Source: Roseateles oligotrophus (GTDB lineage: Bacteria; Pseudomonadota; Gammaproteobacteria; Burkholderiales; Burkholderiaceae_C). Taken from it: DNA of 64,000 nt. The notes beneath the pieces were generated by a model. It was given only the letters and a program-made list of their open reading frames with translations, was not told where the DNA came from and made no database searches. The DNA lies in the NCBI RefSeq assembly GCF_014204525.1, contig NZ_JACHLP010000007.1, positions 62,001 through 126,000 of the forward strand, in the 5' to 3' direction. Below, piece by piece: positions 56,961 through 64,000 of this stretch. Numbering within the stretch: position 1 is the stretch's first letter; every line of letters begins with the position of its first letter. Made by a program: the position numbers and the translations under genes.

Positions 56961-58667
56961 TCAGTTTTTGGGGCAGTTCGGTGCGGCGCAGGCTTTCAGA
57001 ATCAGCAGGCGAGCATCCTGCAGATCGATCTTGCCGTCGCCATTGAGGTCGCGCCTATCGCCCGGGATCAGCGGACTCTGGCCACGGAATTGCAGCAGCA
57101 GATCGCGGTCGGCGGTGTTGACGCTGCCGTCGCCGTTCAGGTCCCCGCTGATGGTGGGGAAGATCTGCCACCGCGACAGGCTGCTGCCACCGACCGGAAT
57201 CCGCGAGGCTTGCGCCGTGCTGCCGCCGCCTACCACCAGGACCGATTCGATCCGGTAGGGCCCGTCGCTGCGCTGCAGCTTGTCGGCCATCACCGTGGCG
57301 CTCACCCGGTTGTCGCCGGCGTTGAGGAAGTTGTTGAGGCCGAACTGGCCCACCTCCAGGCCTTGCGCGTCCAGGACCTTGAAGGAGATCTGGTAGCTGT
57401 CCGAGACATTGACGCGCACCGGCAGGCTGAATTCCAGCTGGCCGATGAATCCGTTGCGCAGCACCGGGTTGACCGAGGCCGCATTGGCCAATTCGATGGG
57501 GGCGGAGCAGAACTGCGCCAGCGTCAGGCCGCTGAAGCTGGTGGCGGATGGCTTGCGCATTTCCAGTCGCGGTGATTGGCCCGAGAAGGCCAGCACGTCC
57601 AGCGGGTCGACGATGAAATCGCCGTCGGCGGCAAAGCTCTTGCGGATCTCGCTGGCGGTATAGGACAGCTTGGCATTGAGGGCGCCCGGGCCGCTCAACA
57701 CCACATTGCTGCGCTTGAGCAGGCTGCCCGGGCCGCCGCTGCTGAGCAAGGTGCCGGCGGTGGAATAGGTGCCGGCGCTGGCCACCGTGCCGCTCAAATT
57801 GACGTCCAGCTGGCGCACACAGCCCGAGGCATCGCGTATCACCGTGCCGCTGACCGAGCCGAAGACGAAGTTGGCGGGCACGATGTCCACAAAGGCCGTG
57901 GCGCTGCGCTGGATGCTGCCGCCGCCCGGCGCGGGAATGCTGACCTTGCCATCGATCTGGTAGCGGCCTGTCTGGCCGAAGCGATAGCCCTGGCTGTAGA
58001 TGCCATCGTCGGCCAGGCCGTCGAAATCGGCCGCCTGGCCGTTGTCCACGGCATTCAGCGTGGCCAGGGGATTGCCGTCCTTGCTGATGCTCAGGCTGGG
58101 CGCCAGATGGGTCATGGGCAGGCCCTGGTGCAGCACCAGCATGCCCAGCGGTACCGGTTGGCCGACGCGGAAGCTCTGGCCGCTGATCACCATGCCGACC
58201 TGGTAGGGCGACTGGGCATAGCTGCTCAGAATCGCCACCGTGGGCACGGGCGCGGCCGGGAAGTTGGCCTGCAGCGTCCACACGCCATCGGCTGGGTTGG
58301 CGATGCTGGGCGTGATGAAGACGCCGCCGGGCAGGGGTGGGCTCAGCTGGGCGCCGTCCAGAAAGCTGATGCGAGGGTCATTGGCCGCGATCACCTCCTG
58401 GCCTTGCGGGTCCAGCAGGCTGATGTGGGCGCCGCTTACCGGCAGGACCAGCTGCAGGCGCAAATCGCTGAGGGCCGCGACCGGAATCTGCAGGCGCAGC
58501 TGGGTGCTGCCGGCCGTGATGGGCTGGGCCCAGGTATGGGTCGGCGAGGTGTTGATCAGGCCGGAGTTCTGCGCCTGGGCGAGGGGCAGGGGGCCGGCAA
58601 AGCCCAGGGCGATCCCCAGGGCCAGGGCGCTCAGGCGCAGGGTTTGGTGGAGTCGAACAAAGCTCAT
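56961..58667 (-). CDS. Secreted beta-sandwich protein with C-terminal dockerin-type calcium repeats
   Basis: A 568-residue secreted protein. Signal peptide about 1-33 (ending LPLAQAQ). The middle 470 residues are beta-rich with no catalytic motif I recognise; the style recalls the 'choice-of-anchor' secreted proteins but I am not certain. The last 60 residues hold two dockerin type I repeats: DLNGDGSVNTADRDLLL (about 509-525) and DLNGDGKIDLQDARLL (about 540-555), each with the D-x-N-x-D-G calcium loop, the position-12 Asp and following Leu pair. Dockerins bind cohesins; a cohesin-like protein is encoded two genes upstream. The ATG at 58667 has AGGAG eight bases before it. Third gene of the likely operon. 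Confidence 0.8.
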   Translation of the reverse strand: MSFVRLHQTLRLSALALGIALGFAGPLPLAQAQNSGLINTSPTHTWAQPITAGSTQLRLQIPVAALSDLRLQLVLPVSGAHISLLDPQGQEVIAANDPRISFLDGAQLSPPLPGGVFITPSIANPADGVWTLQANFPAAPVPTVAILSSYAQSPYQVGMVISGQSFRVGQPVPLGMLVLHQGLPMTHLAPSLSISKDGNPLATLNAVDNGQAADFDGLADDGIYSQGYRFGQTGRYQIDGKVSIPAPGGGSIQRSATAFVDIVPANFVFGSVSGTVIRDASGCVRQLDVNLSGTVASAGTYSTAGTLLSSGGPGSLLKRSNVVLSGPGALNAKLSYTASEIRKSFAADGDFIVDPLDVLAFSGQSPRLEMRKPSATSFSGLTLAQFCSAPIELANAASVNPVLRNGFIGQLEFSLPVRVNVSDSYQISFKVLDAQGLEVGQFGLNNFLNAGDNRVSATVMADKLQRSDGPYRIESVLVVGGGSTAQASRIPVGGSSLSRWQIFPTISGDLNGDGSVNTADRDLLLQFRGQSPLIPGDRRDLNGDGKIDLQDARLLILKACAAPNCPKN

Positions 58668-58683
58668 GATGCGGGCTCCTGGC

Positions 58684-60210
58684 TCAGCGAAGTTTGATCG
58701 ATTGGTCAAGCAGCTTGCGCACGTTGTCGCCGTTCTTGACCGTCGAATGATTGGTATTGCTTTGATTGCCCAGGGGCGTGCCCCAGCCCGGATTGGCGCT
58801 GTTCAGGCCCACCACCACATCGTTGGGGTTGAGCTGGGCGTTGAGCACCGTTTTGTAAGTCAGCACGGTGATGGGCGGAGCCTGTGGGTCCAGGCTGGGG
58901 ATGACTTCGAAGCTCAGCTGTACCGCCGAGCTGAAGTTGCAGATGCCCATATAGGCCAGGCGCAGCGCGCTATAGGTGTAGCTGCCGACGAAAGGCACGC
59001 TGGAGACGGGATTCATGGGGTCGATCTCGCCATCGGTGGGCTCGCGGCTGCAGTTGGGGCCGGCGTCCGCACCGATGGTGAAGGTGTTGGCCACATTGCC
59101 GCGCAGGCCGGCGGGAATCGCTTCGTTGGCGACCTGGGTCGTCAGGTCGATCAGGCCCGGGGGCTGGGGGCCGGCGCCAAAGCCGCTGGCGATGCCGGCC
59201 ACGGTGCTGTCGATGAATCTGCGCGCATAGCCGTTAGGGTCCTGGCCATTGCCCTCGTAAATCGTCGCCAGGCTGCGTTGCAAGAGGGTCAGGTCCGCCA
59301 CCACCGAGCCCCGGTGCGGGGTCGACAAAGTGCCCAGGGACAGCACCTCGAAATCCGGCGGGCTCAGCACGGCCAGGGCCTGGGAGTCCAGGCCGCCCTT
59401 GCTGTGCACGATCAGATTGACCTTGCTGGCCTTGACGGTGTCGAGGAAGCCCTTGATCTTGGTCTTCAGGTCTTGCGCGTTCGTCATCACCGCGCCGTTC
59501 TTGTTGGCGGTGGAGAAACGGTCGAAGAGCACGCCGCTCTCGTTCATGGTCTTGAGCACGCCGGGGGCGGCGCCGTCTTCCCAGGTGCTGCGGTCGGCCG
59601 CGATGCCGTGCGCCAGCACATAGGGGAAGGCCGCGTCGAACTCGATGCCCACCCAGTCCACCGCCATGCACCAGTACTCGCCATTGCCGACATTGCCGGT
59701 GTCGATATCGACCTTGAATTCATTGACCACGCCGGGGTTGCCGGGGCTGGCGAACTTGACCTGGCTGATGTCGACCTCGAAGGAGTCGTTCACCCAGGTG
59801 TTGTTGAAGCCGGACAGGGTCTTGATGAAGGTTCCGTTCCAGGACAGACGGTCGATCTCGGGCGCGTAAGTACCGTCGGTGATGGCCTTGTCGTCGATGT
59901 CATAGACCGGGAAGGAGATCTTGGCCTTGGCTCCCACCACCTTGTCGGCGATCAGCTTGCCCGGGTCCTTCAGCGTGCCATCGGGGTTGAGCTGGGTTTC
60001 GTTGACGGGGGCAGGCACCTTGAAGCGCACCAGCAGCGGGCCGCCGCTGCGGTAGGTGCAGCCGGTGTCCAGGCCGCCGCCCGAATTCATCACATATTTG
60101 CCCATATCCTCCTTGGGCGGAGGGAAGGGCGAACTGGTCTGGGCTTGGCTCCAGAGGCTGCAAACGCCCAGAGCCAAGCCAACGCCGAAGCGAAGCAAGG
60201 GTGTCTTCAT
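58684..60210 (-). CDS. Secreted lipase/esterase, alpha/beta-hydrolase fold with N-terminal beta domain
   Basis: A 508-residue exported hydrolase. Signal peptide about 1-24 (WSQAQ). Residues 25-190 look like a beta-sandwich with several Cys (GCTYRSGG, EYWCMAVDWVG). The hydrolase part starts FPYVLAHGIAADRSTW, with HG for the oxyanion hole, and the nucleophile elbow is LIVHSKGGLDSQALAVL (Ser270; VHSKG instead of GxSxG at the first position). LGTLSTPHRGSVVAD is characteristic of triacylglycerol lipases of this group, and His488 (NTNHSTVKNG) is the probable catalytic histidine. The acid is not certain. It has AGGAAA before the ATG and stops 16 bases before the dockerin gene. Substrate may be lipid or polyester. 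Confidence 0.82.
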   Translation of the reverse strand: MKTPLLRFGVGLALGVCSLWSQAQTSSPFPPPKEDMGKYVMNSGGGLDTGCTYRSGGPLLVRFKVPAPVNETQLNPDGTLKDPGKLIADKVVGAKAKISFPVYDIDDKAITDGTYAPEIDRLSWNGTFIKTLSGFNNTWVNDSFEVDISQVKFASPGNPGVVNEFKVDIDTGNVGNGEYWCMAVDWVGIEFDAAFPYVLAHGIAADRSTWEDGAAPGVLKTMNESGVLFDRFSTANKNGAVMTNAQDLKTKIKGFLDTVKASKVNLIVHSKGGLDSQALAVLSPPDFEVLSLGTLSTPHRGSVVADLTLLQRSLATIYEGNGQDPNGYARRFIDSTVAGIASGFGAGPQPPGLIDLTTQVANEAIPAGLRGNVANTFTIGADAGPNCSREPTDGEIDPMNPVSSVPFVGSYTYSALRLAYMGICNFSSAVQLSFEVIPSLDPQAPPITVLTYKTVLNAQLNPNDVVVGLNSANPGWGTPLGNQSNTNHSTVKNGDNVRKLLDQSIKLR

Positions 60211-60312
60211 GATGGTTTCCTTTTGACTCAGGAGTCGGCCAAGGCTTTGGCCGCTGAAGAAGGGGTGGGGCCCGGCTGCCTGGACCCGCGGACTTTGCTC
60301 AAGCCTTGTGCG

Positions 60313-61281
60313 TCAAGGTTTGCTGAAGCTGGGCGAGCCGATGTGGATGCTGTCGCCCCGTGCCTGCGCCAGGCCCTGGATGCGTTGGCCCACCTTGTCG
60401 GCGCCCAGGGTATTGGAGGTGGTGACCCAGAACACCCGGCCGTCATCCACCGCTTTCAGCTTGGCGCGGCTGCCCGCCACCTCCAGGACCAGCGCGTCTA
60501 TCGGCGTGCCCTTGCTGGCGACCACCGGGCTGCTGTTACTGGATGTGGTCTGGGCCTGGGCTGGGCCGCTGAAGCTGAGGGCGCCCAGCAGCAAGGCCAG
60601 CGCCGCCGTGGCACTGCGCAGCAAGGCGCCGTTCTTGCCCAGGCTCAAACCCATGGCCGCCAAGGCCAGCAAGGCCAGGGCGAGGACGCCTGGCTCGGGA
60701 ACCTGGCCGTTATTGGGGGTGATTTCGACGAATGCAGAGGCCGGGTTGTAGCTCATTTGGAGCCCGTTCGAGCCGCTGTCCAGGAACAGCAGAGAAGGGT
60801 CGCCCAGATCGAGCCTGAACTCCGCCGCACTGCTGGGCGCCAGGGCGGTGAACATCAGGCTCAGGAATCGGAAGCCGTCGGCCTGATTGGCGTCCAGGGC
60901 CGCCGCGCTATTGCCCGACAGGCCGTATGCATCGATGACGCCGCCGCCTGCGCTGGCATTGCCCGTGAAGCCAAAAGAGCCGGCCTCGGGCAGGTCCAGC
61001 TGATTGGCGCCGCTGCTGGGGTCGACAAAGCTGAAGCCGCTGAGGCTGGCCAGCGCCGGGTTGATCAGCACATCGATATCAAAGCCGCTCAAGGAGTCTT
61101 GCGAGCCGGCACTCAGGCCTGCAATCGCGAAGTTGATGGAAAAGCTCTCGCCCACATGCACGCTGGACTGCGAGGCGCTGACGATCACCACCGGGGCGGC
61201 CTGGGTGGCCGCCGGGCCCAGCAAGCCAAGGGCCAAGCTGCTCGCGCACAGCGCTTGTTTGCACAAGAGACCTAGATTCAT
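60313..61281 (-). CDS. Cohesin-like secreted protein with internal PEP-CTERM motif
   Basis: A 322-residue protein. Signal peptide about 1-28. Residues 30-188 resemble a cohesin module: SASQSSVHVGESFSINFAIA, then LSGFDIDVLINPALASLSGF and FRFLSLMFTALAPSSAAEFR. A PEP-CTERM signal follows: VPEP at 194-197, hydrophobic helix 198-213, Lys216 and Arg222. Such a signal is normally the C-terminus, where an exosortase cleaves. Here the frame continues through a second hydrophobic stretch (224-236) ending SGPAQAQ, which looks like a signal-peptide end, and an 80-residue polar tail (KGTPIDALVLEVAGSRAKLK, then DDGRVFWVTTSNTLGADKVG). GGGAGAG precedes the ATG. First gene of the likely operon. Confidence 0.75.
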   Translation of the reverse strand: MNLGLLCKQALCASSLALGLLGPAATQAAPVVIVSASQSSVHVGESFSINFAIAGLSAGSQDSLSGFDIDVLINPALASLSGFSFVDPSSGANQLDLPEAGSFGFTGNASAGGGVIDAYGLSGNSAAALDANQADGFRFLSLMFTALAPSSAAEFRLDLGDPSLLFLDSGSNGLQMSYNPASAFVEITPNNGQVPEPGVLALALLALAAMGLSLGKNGALLRSATAALALLLGALSFSGPAQAQTTSSNSSPVVASKGTPIDALVLEVAGSRAKLKAVDDGRVFWVTTSNTLGADKVGQRIQGLAQARGDSIHIGSPSFSKP

Positions 61282-61526
61282 AAAACACTCTCCCTGAACA
61301 TCAATGATTCGACAGACAAACCTAAGACCGAGGCCGCATGGCCCTGGCTCTTGGTGACGAGGGTTGGAACCGCGCCTCCGGCAGGTGTGCGAGCCGACGG
61401 CGCATTGCGACGCGGCTACACGGCCAGCTTGTTTTTGTTTCTTGTTATTGGCGCTTTGGGCGCTTGGGGCTGGGCCTTGTGGGCAAGCCCTTGTTCTGAG
61501 CTGTAGGCCAGTCTAGAGATGCGTCA

Positions 61527-61550
61527 CTAGCTGTGCAATTTGGAAGCTAG
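61527..61550. repeat. Inverted repeat CTAGCT-N12-AGCTAG
   Basis: CTAGCT at 61527-61532 and AGCTAG at 61545-61550 form a 6-bp inverted repeat with a 12-base spacer. It sits 250 bases upstream of the cohesin-like gene and 150 bases upstream of aroC. CTAG is rare in many bacterial genomes, and two copies here make an operator plausible, but no regulator is identified. Confidence 0.4.
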
Positions 61551-61646
61551 GGGGGCGCTTGTTTTTCCGGGCATGCCGTGTTGACATCAAAGCCTGTTAG
61601 CCCCGGGACTGCTCCGGTCGGGCCGCGAGCAGGGTGGCCGCGCCGA

Positions 61647-61652
61647 TAGAAT
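61647..61652 (+). promoter_or_regulatory. Candidate aroC promoter -10 element
   Basis: TAGAAT (61647-61652), in context CCGATAGAATC, matches the -10 consensus at five of six positions and lies 45 bases before the aroC ATG. The -35 position is GC-rich without a clear match. Confidence 0.45.
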
Positions 61653-61696
61653 CAAGCCCGGGCCTCGGCCCCTTCTTCAGATCAACCGGATTCCCC

Positions 61697-62803
61697 ATGT
61701 CAGGCAGCACCTTCGGCGACTTGTTCCGCGTTACCAATTTCGGCGAGAGCCACGGCCCCGCCATCGGCTGCGTGATCGACGGCTGCCCGCCCGGCCTGGC
61801 CCTCAGCGAGGCCGACATCCAGCCCGAGCTGGACCGCCGCCGCCCCGGCACCTCCCGCCATGTGACCCAGCGCAACGAGCCCGACACGGTGGAAATCCTC
61901 TCCGGCGTCTACCAGGGCCTGACTACCGGCACGCCCATCTGCCTGTTGATCAAGAACACCGATCAGCGCAGCAAGGACTACGGCAATATCCTCGACACCT
62001 TCCGCCCCGGCCATGCCGACTACAGCTACTGGCGCAAATACGGCTTGCGCGACCCGCGCGGCGGCGGCCGCAGCTCGGCCCGACTGACCGCTCCCATGGT
62101 GGGCGCCGGTGCGGTGGCGCGCAAATGGCTGAAGGAAAAGTTCGGCACCGAATTCCGCGGCTGCATGACCCAGCTGGGCGAGCTGGCGATTCCCTTCGAG
62201 GGCTGGCAGCATGTGGGCCAGAACCCCTTCTTCGCCGCCAACAGCAGCAAGATTGCCGAGCTGGAGGCCTATATGGACGAGCTGCGCCGTGCAGGTGACT
62301 CGGTAGGCGCGCGCATCCGGGTCGAGGCCACCGGCGTGCCGGTCGGCCTGGGCGAGCCCTTGTTCGACAAGCTGGATGCCGACATCGCCTACGCCCTGAT
62401 GGGCATCAACGCCGTCAAGGGCGTGGAGATCGGTTCGGGCTTTGACGTCGTGGCCCAGCGCGGCAGCCAGCATGGCGATGAACTGACGCCGCTGGGCTTT
62501 GCCAGCAATAACGCCGGCGGCGTGCTGGGCGGCATCTCCACCGGCCAGGACATCGTGGCCTCCATCGCCATCAAGCCGACCAGCTCCATCCGCACGCCCA
62601 AGGCCTCGATCAACCGGGCCGGCGAGCCGGCCGTGGTCGAGACCTTTGGCCGCCACGACCCCTGCGTGGGCATACGCGCCACGCCCATTGCCGAGGCCAT
62701 GCTGGCCCTGGTGCTGATGGACCATGCCCTGCGCCACCGCGCCCAATGCGGCGATGTGGCCTTGGACCAGCCAGCCATCGCGGGCGCCGCGCCCCAGGCT
62801 TGA
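61697..62803 (+). CDS. aroC: Chorismate synthase
   Basis: A 368-residue FMN-dependent enzyme that makes chorismate from EPSP, the last common step of aromatic amino acid biosynthesis. [59 protein letters not shown] with [10 protein letters not shown], and [19 protein letters not shown] are the conserved blocks. The ATG at 61697 gives [20 protein letters not shown], the standard start; a longer in-frame reading adds 21 residues. The stop overlaps the likely TTG start of the MFS gene. Confidence 0.98.
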   Translation: MSGSTFGDLFRVTNFGESHGPAIGCVIDGCPPGLALSEADIQPELDRRRPGTSRHVTQRNEPDTVEILSGVYQGLTTGTPICLLIKNTDQRSKDYGNILDTFRPGHADYSYWRKYGLRDPRGGGRSSARLTAPMVGAGAVARKWLKEKFGTEFRGCMTQLGELAIPFEGWQHVGQNPFFAANSSKIAELEAYMDELRRAGDSVGARIRVEATGVPVGLGEPLFDKLDADIAYALMGINAVKGVEIGSGFDVVAQRGSQHGDELTPLGFASNNAGGVLGGISTGQDIVASIAIKPTSSIRTPKASINRAGEPAVVETFGRHDPCVGIRATPIAEAMLALVLMDHALRHRAQCGDVALDQPAIAGAAPQA

Positions 62804-63996
62804 GCGCCGCCCCGGGCGTCGCCGCCCCGGACAAGACCCTGGGCGCCTGCGCCGTCCTGTCCTGCGCCTACTTCGCCGCCATCGGCGGCTTCAACCCCTT
62901 TGCGCCGCTTTGGTACAAGGAGCTGGGCCTGCCGGTGGTGGCCATCGGCCTGCTGGTCTCGCTGCAGAGCTGGACGCGCTTGTTCGCGCCCTATGCCTGG
63001 GGCGCCTTGGCCGATCGAAGCGGCAAGCGGGTGAGCATCATCCGCTATGCCGCCCTGGCCAGTTTCGTCGCGGCCCTGGGCTTTTTGCTGCCGCTGCATT
63101 TCGCCAGCCTGGCGGCGGCCATCTTGCTGATGTTCTGCTTTAACGCGGCCATCGTGCCGCTGACCGAAACCGTGGTGGCGGCCCAGCTCAGCACCGCCAG
63201 CGGTGGCATGGACGCCAAGCGTTATGGGCGGGTGCGGGTCTGGGGTTCGGTGGGTTTTCTGGCCTCGGTGGTGCTGATGGGCTGGTGGTTCCAGCATTTC
63301 GGCATGCGGGCTTTTGCCTTGACGACCTTGCTGCTCTTGGGCGGCGTGGTCTGGGCGGCCTGGCGCCTGCCTTTGCAGCCGCCCGCCGTCCATCCGCACA
63401 GCGAGCAGCCCAGCCCCGCCATACGCGCGGTGCTGCGGGAGGCGCGCGTGCGCTGGTTTTTTGCCGGCATTTTTCTGACCGTGCTGGCGCATTCTGCGCT
63501 GTACGCCTTCTACAGCCTCTATCTCGATTCCCTGGGCTATGGCAAGCAGACGGTGGGCTTGCTGTGGGCCGTCTCGGTGATGGCGGAGATCCTCTGGTTT
63601 GCCTTCCAGGGTCGCATGCTGGAGCGCGGCAGCCTGCATCACTGGCTTTTGGCCGCGGCCCTGCTATCGGCCCTGCGCTTCGGGCTGACGGCGGCGTTTG
63701 GCGCCAGCTTGACGATTCTGCTGCTGGCGCAGCTCAGCCACGCGCTGACCTTCGCGGCCCAGCATACGGCCTGCATCGCCCTGGTCAGCCGCTACTTCCC
63801 GGGCCGCTTGCGCGGCCGTGGCCAGGCCTTGTATTCGGTGCTGGGCTATGGCTTTTCGGGCGTGCTGGGCGGCATTGGCGGCGCCTGGCTGGTCTCGCAC
63901 CGGGGTTATCCGGCGGTGTTCTGGGCGGCCGCCGTGGCGGCCCTGGGCGGGGCGTTTTGCGCCTGGCGCAGCTTGCATCTGGACCGCAAGGCTTGA
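62800..63996 (+). CDS. MFS transporter, 3-phenylpropionate/HcaT-like branch
   Basis: A 398-residue, 12-helix transporter. [40 protein letters not shown] and [20 protein letters not shown] resemble the LacY/HcaT-like MFS group. The only ATG in frame near the start is at 62746, which would overlap aroC by 58 bases and add unlike residues. A TTG at 62800 overlapping the aroC TGA gives [20 protein letters not shown], and I prefer it. Cotranscription with aroC is likely. Substrate unknown. The gene ends 4 bases before the right edge. Confidence 0.8.
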   Translation: MSAAPGVAAPDKTLGACAVLSCAYFAAIGGFNPFAPLWYKELGLPVVAIGLLVSLQSWTRLFAPYAWGALADRSGKRVSIIRYAALASFVAALGFLLPLHFASLAAAILLMFCFNAAIVPLTETVVAAQLSTASGGMDAKRYGRVRVWGSVGFLASVVLMGWWFQHFGMRAFALTTLLLLGGVVWAAWRLPLQPPAVHPHSEQPSPAIRAVLREARVRWFFAGIFLTVLAHSALYAFYSLYLDSLGYGKQTVGLLWAVSVMAEILWFAFQGRMLERGSLHHWLLAAALLSALRFGLTAAFGASLTILLLAQLSHALTFAAQHTACIALVSRYFPGRLRGRGQALYSVLGYGFSGVLGGIGGAWLVSHRGYPAVFWAAAVAALGGAFCAWRSLHLDRKA

Positions 63997-64000
63997 GGCC

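Larger units (their letters stand above)
61282..61696. other. Divergent intergenic region between the cohesin gene and aroC
   Basis: This 415-base gap contains no ORF that I can support. It is less GC-rich than its flanks near 61430-61450 (a T-rich tract GTTTTTGTTTCTTGTTATTG). It contains the inverted repeat at 61527-61550 and a candidate aroC -10 at 61647. TTGACA at 61581-61586 lacks a -10 at the right spacing. I looked for a sigma-54 site (TGGCAC-N5-TTGC) upstream of the PEP-CTERM gene and did not find one. Confidence 0.6.

Noticed and set aside
58240-61275. 1011-residue plus-strand ORF across the lipase, cohesin and dockerin genes
   Set aside because: It is antisense to three genes with signal peptides, motifs and ribosome sites. 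Its composition is typical of an antisense frame in GC-rich DNA.
61282-61696. Sigma-54 promoter upstream of the PEP-CTERM protein gene
   Set aside because: Such promoters occur for some PEP-CTERM genes, but no TGGCAC-N5-TTGC-like sequence was found on the minus strand here.

Overview
The window is a GC-rich, gene-dense stretch of chromosome from a betaproteobacterium of the order Burkholderiales. The closest feel is the Roseateles/Pelomonas/Paucibacter/Rubrivivax group, but that is inferred from gene content only. The evidence is the blocks isc-tsaD and rpsO-pnp-(quinone reductase)-tpiA-secG-tRNA-Leu-nuoA..N-DUF2818-Nudix-DUF1178, an intracellular polyhydroxyalkanoate depolymerase, a short-chain-type threonine dehydrogenase beside kbl, and a PEP-CTERM protein. 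I see no insertion sequence, prophage, integron, CRISPR array or rRNA. One tRNA is present, tRNA-Leu(GAG).

Layout. 1-4.8 kb: PHA depolymerase cut by the left edge, an aminotransferase, then uvrB on the opposite strand. 4.9-11.4 kb: the Fe-S assembly operon iscR-iscS-iscU-iscA-hscB-hscA-fdx followed directly by tsaD. An IscR-type box precedes it, and a strong terminator-like hairpin lies inside it between iscA and hscB. 11.4-17.4 kb: a small heat-shock protein facing tsaD, rpsO and pnp with structured leaders, a quinone oxidoreductase, tpiA, secG and the tRNA. 17.6-34 kb: all fourteen nuo genes of complex I in the standard order, then three small genes (DUF2818, Nudix hydrolase, DUF1178).

34-49 kb: an RND efflux adaptor and pump, tail to tail with a histidine kinase/response regulator pair; a DUF2147 protein with a DipZ-like thiol-redox membrane protein; a FAD-linked oxidase with DUF2069; a YihY/BrkB membrane protein; an XRE-cupin regulator divergent from kbl-tdh (threonine to glycine and acetyl-CoA); and a MipA/OmpV outer-membrane protein. 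49-55.7 kb: an ACS-type MFS transporter divergent from a type-2 glycerate kinase and a LysR regulator (a possible tartrate/glycerate locus), an alpha/beta hydrolase with metY, and a CBS-domain protein.

55.7-61.3 kb is the most unusual region. Three minus-strand genes appear to form one operon: a secreted cohesin-like protein with an internal PEP-CTERM signal, a secreted lipase/esterase, and a secreted beta-rich protein ending in two dockerin-type calcium repeats. A convergent gene encodes a protein of similar layout without the dockerin. Together these look like a small cohesin-dockerin surface system built around a lipase. 61.7-64 kb: aroC, overlapped by an MFS transporter gene that probably starts with TTG.

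All calls come from reading translated sequence and motifs. No database search or structure prediction was run.
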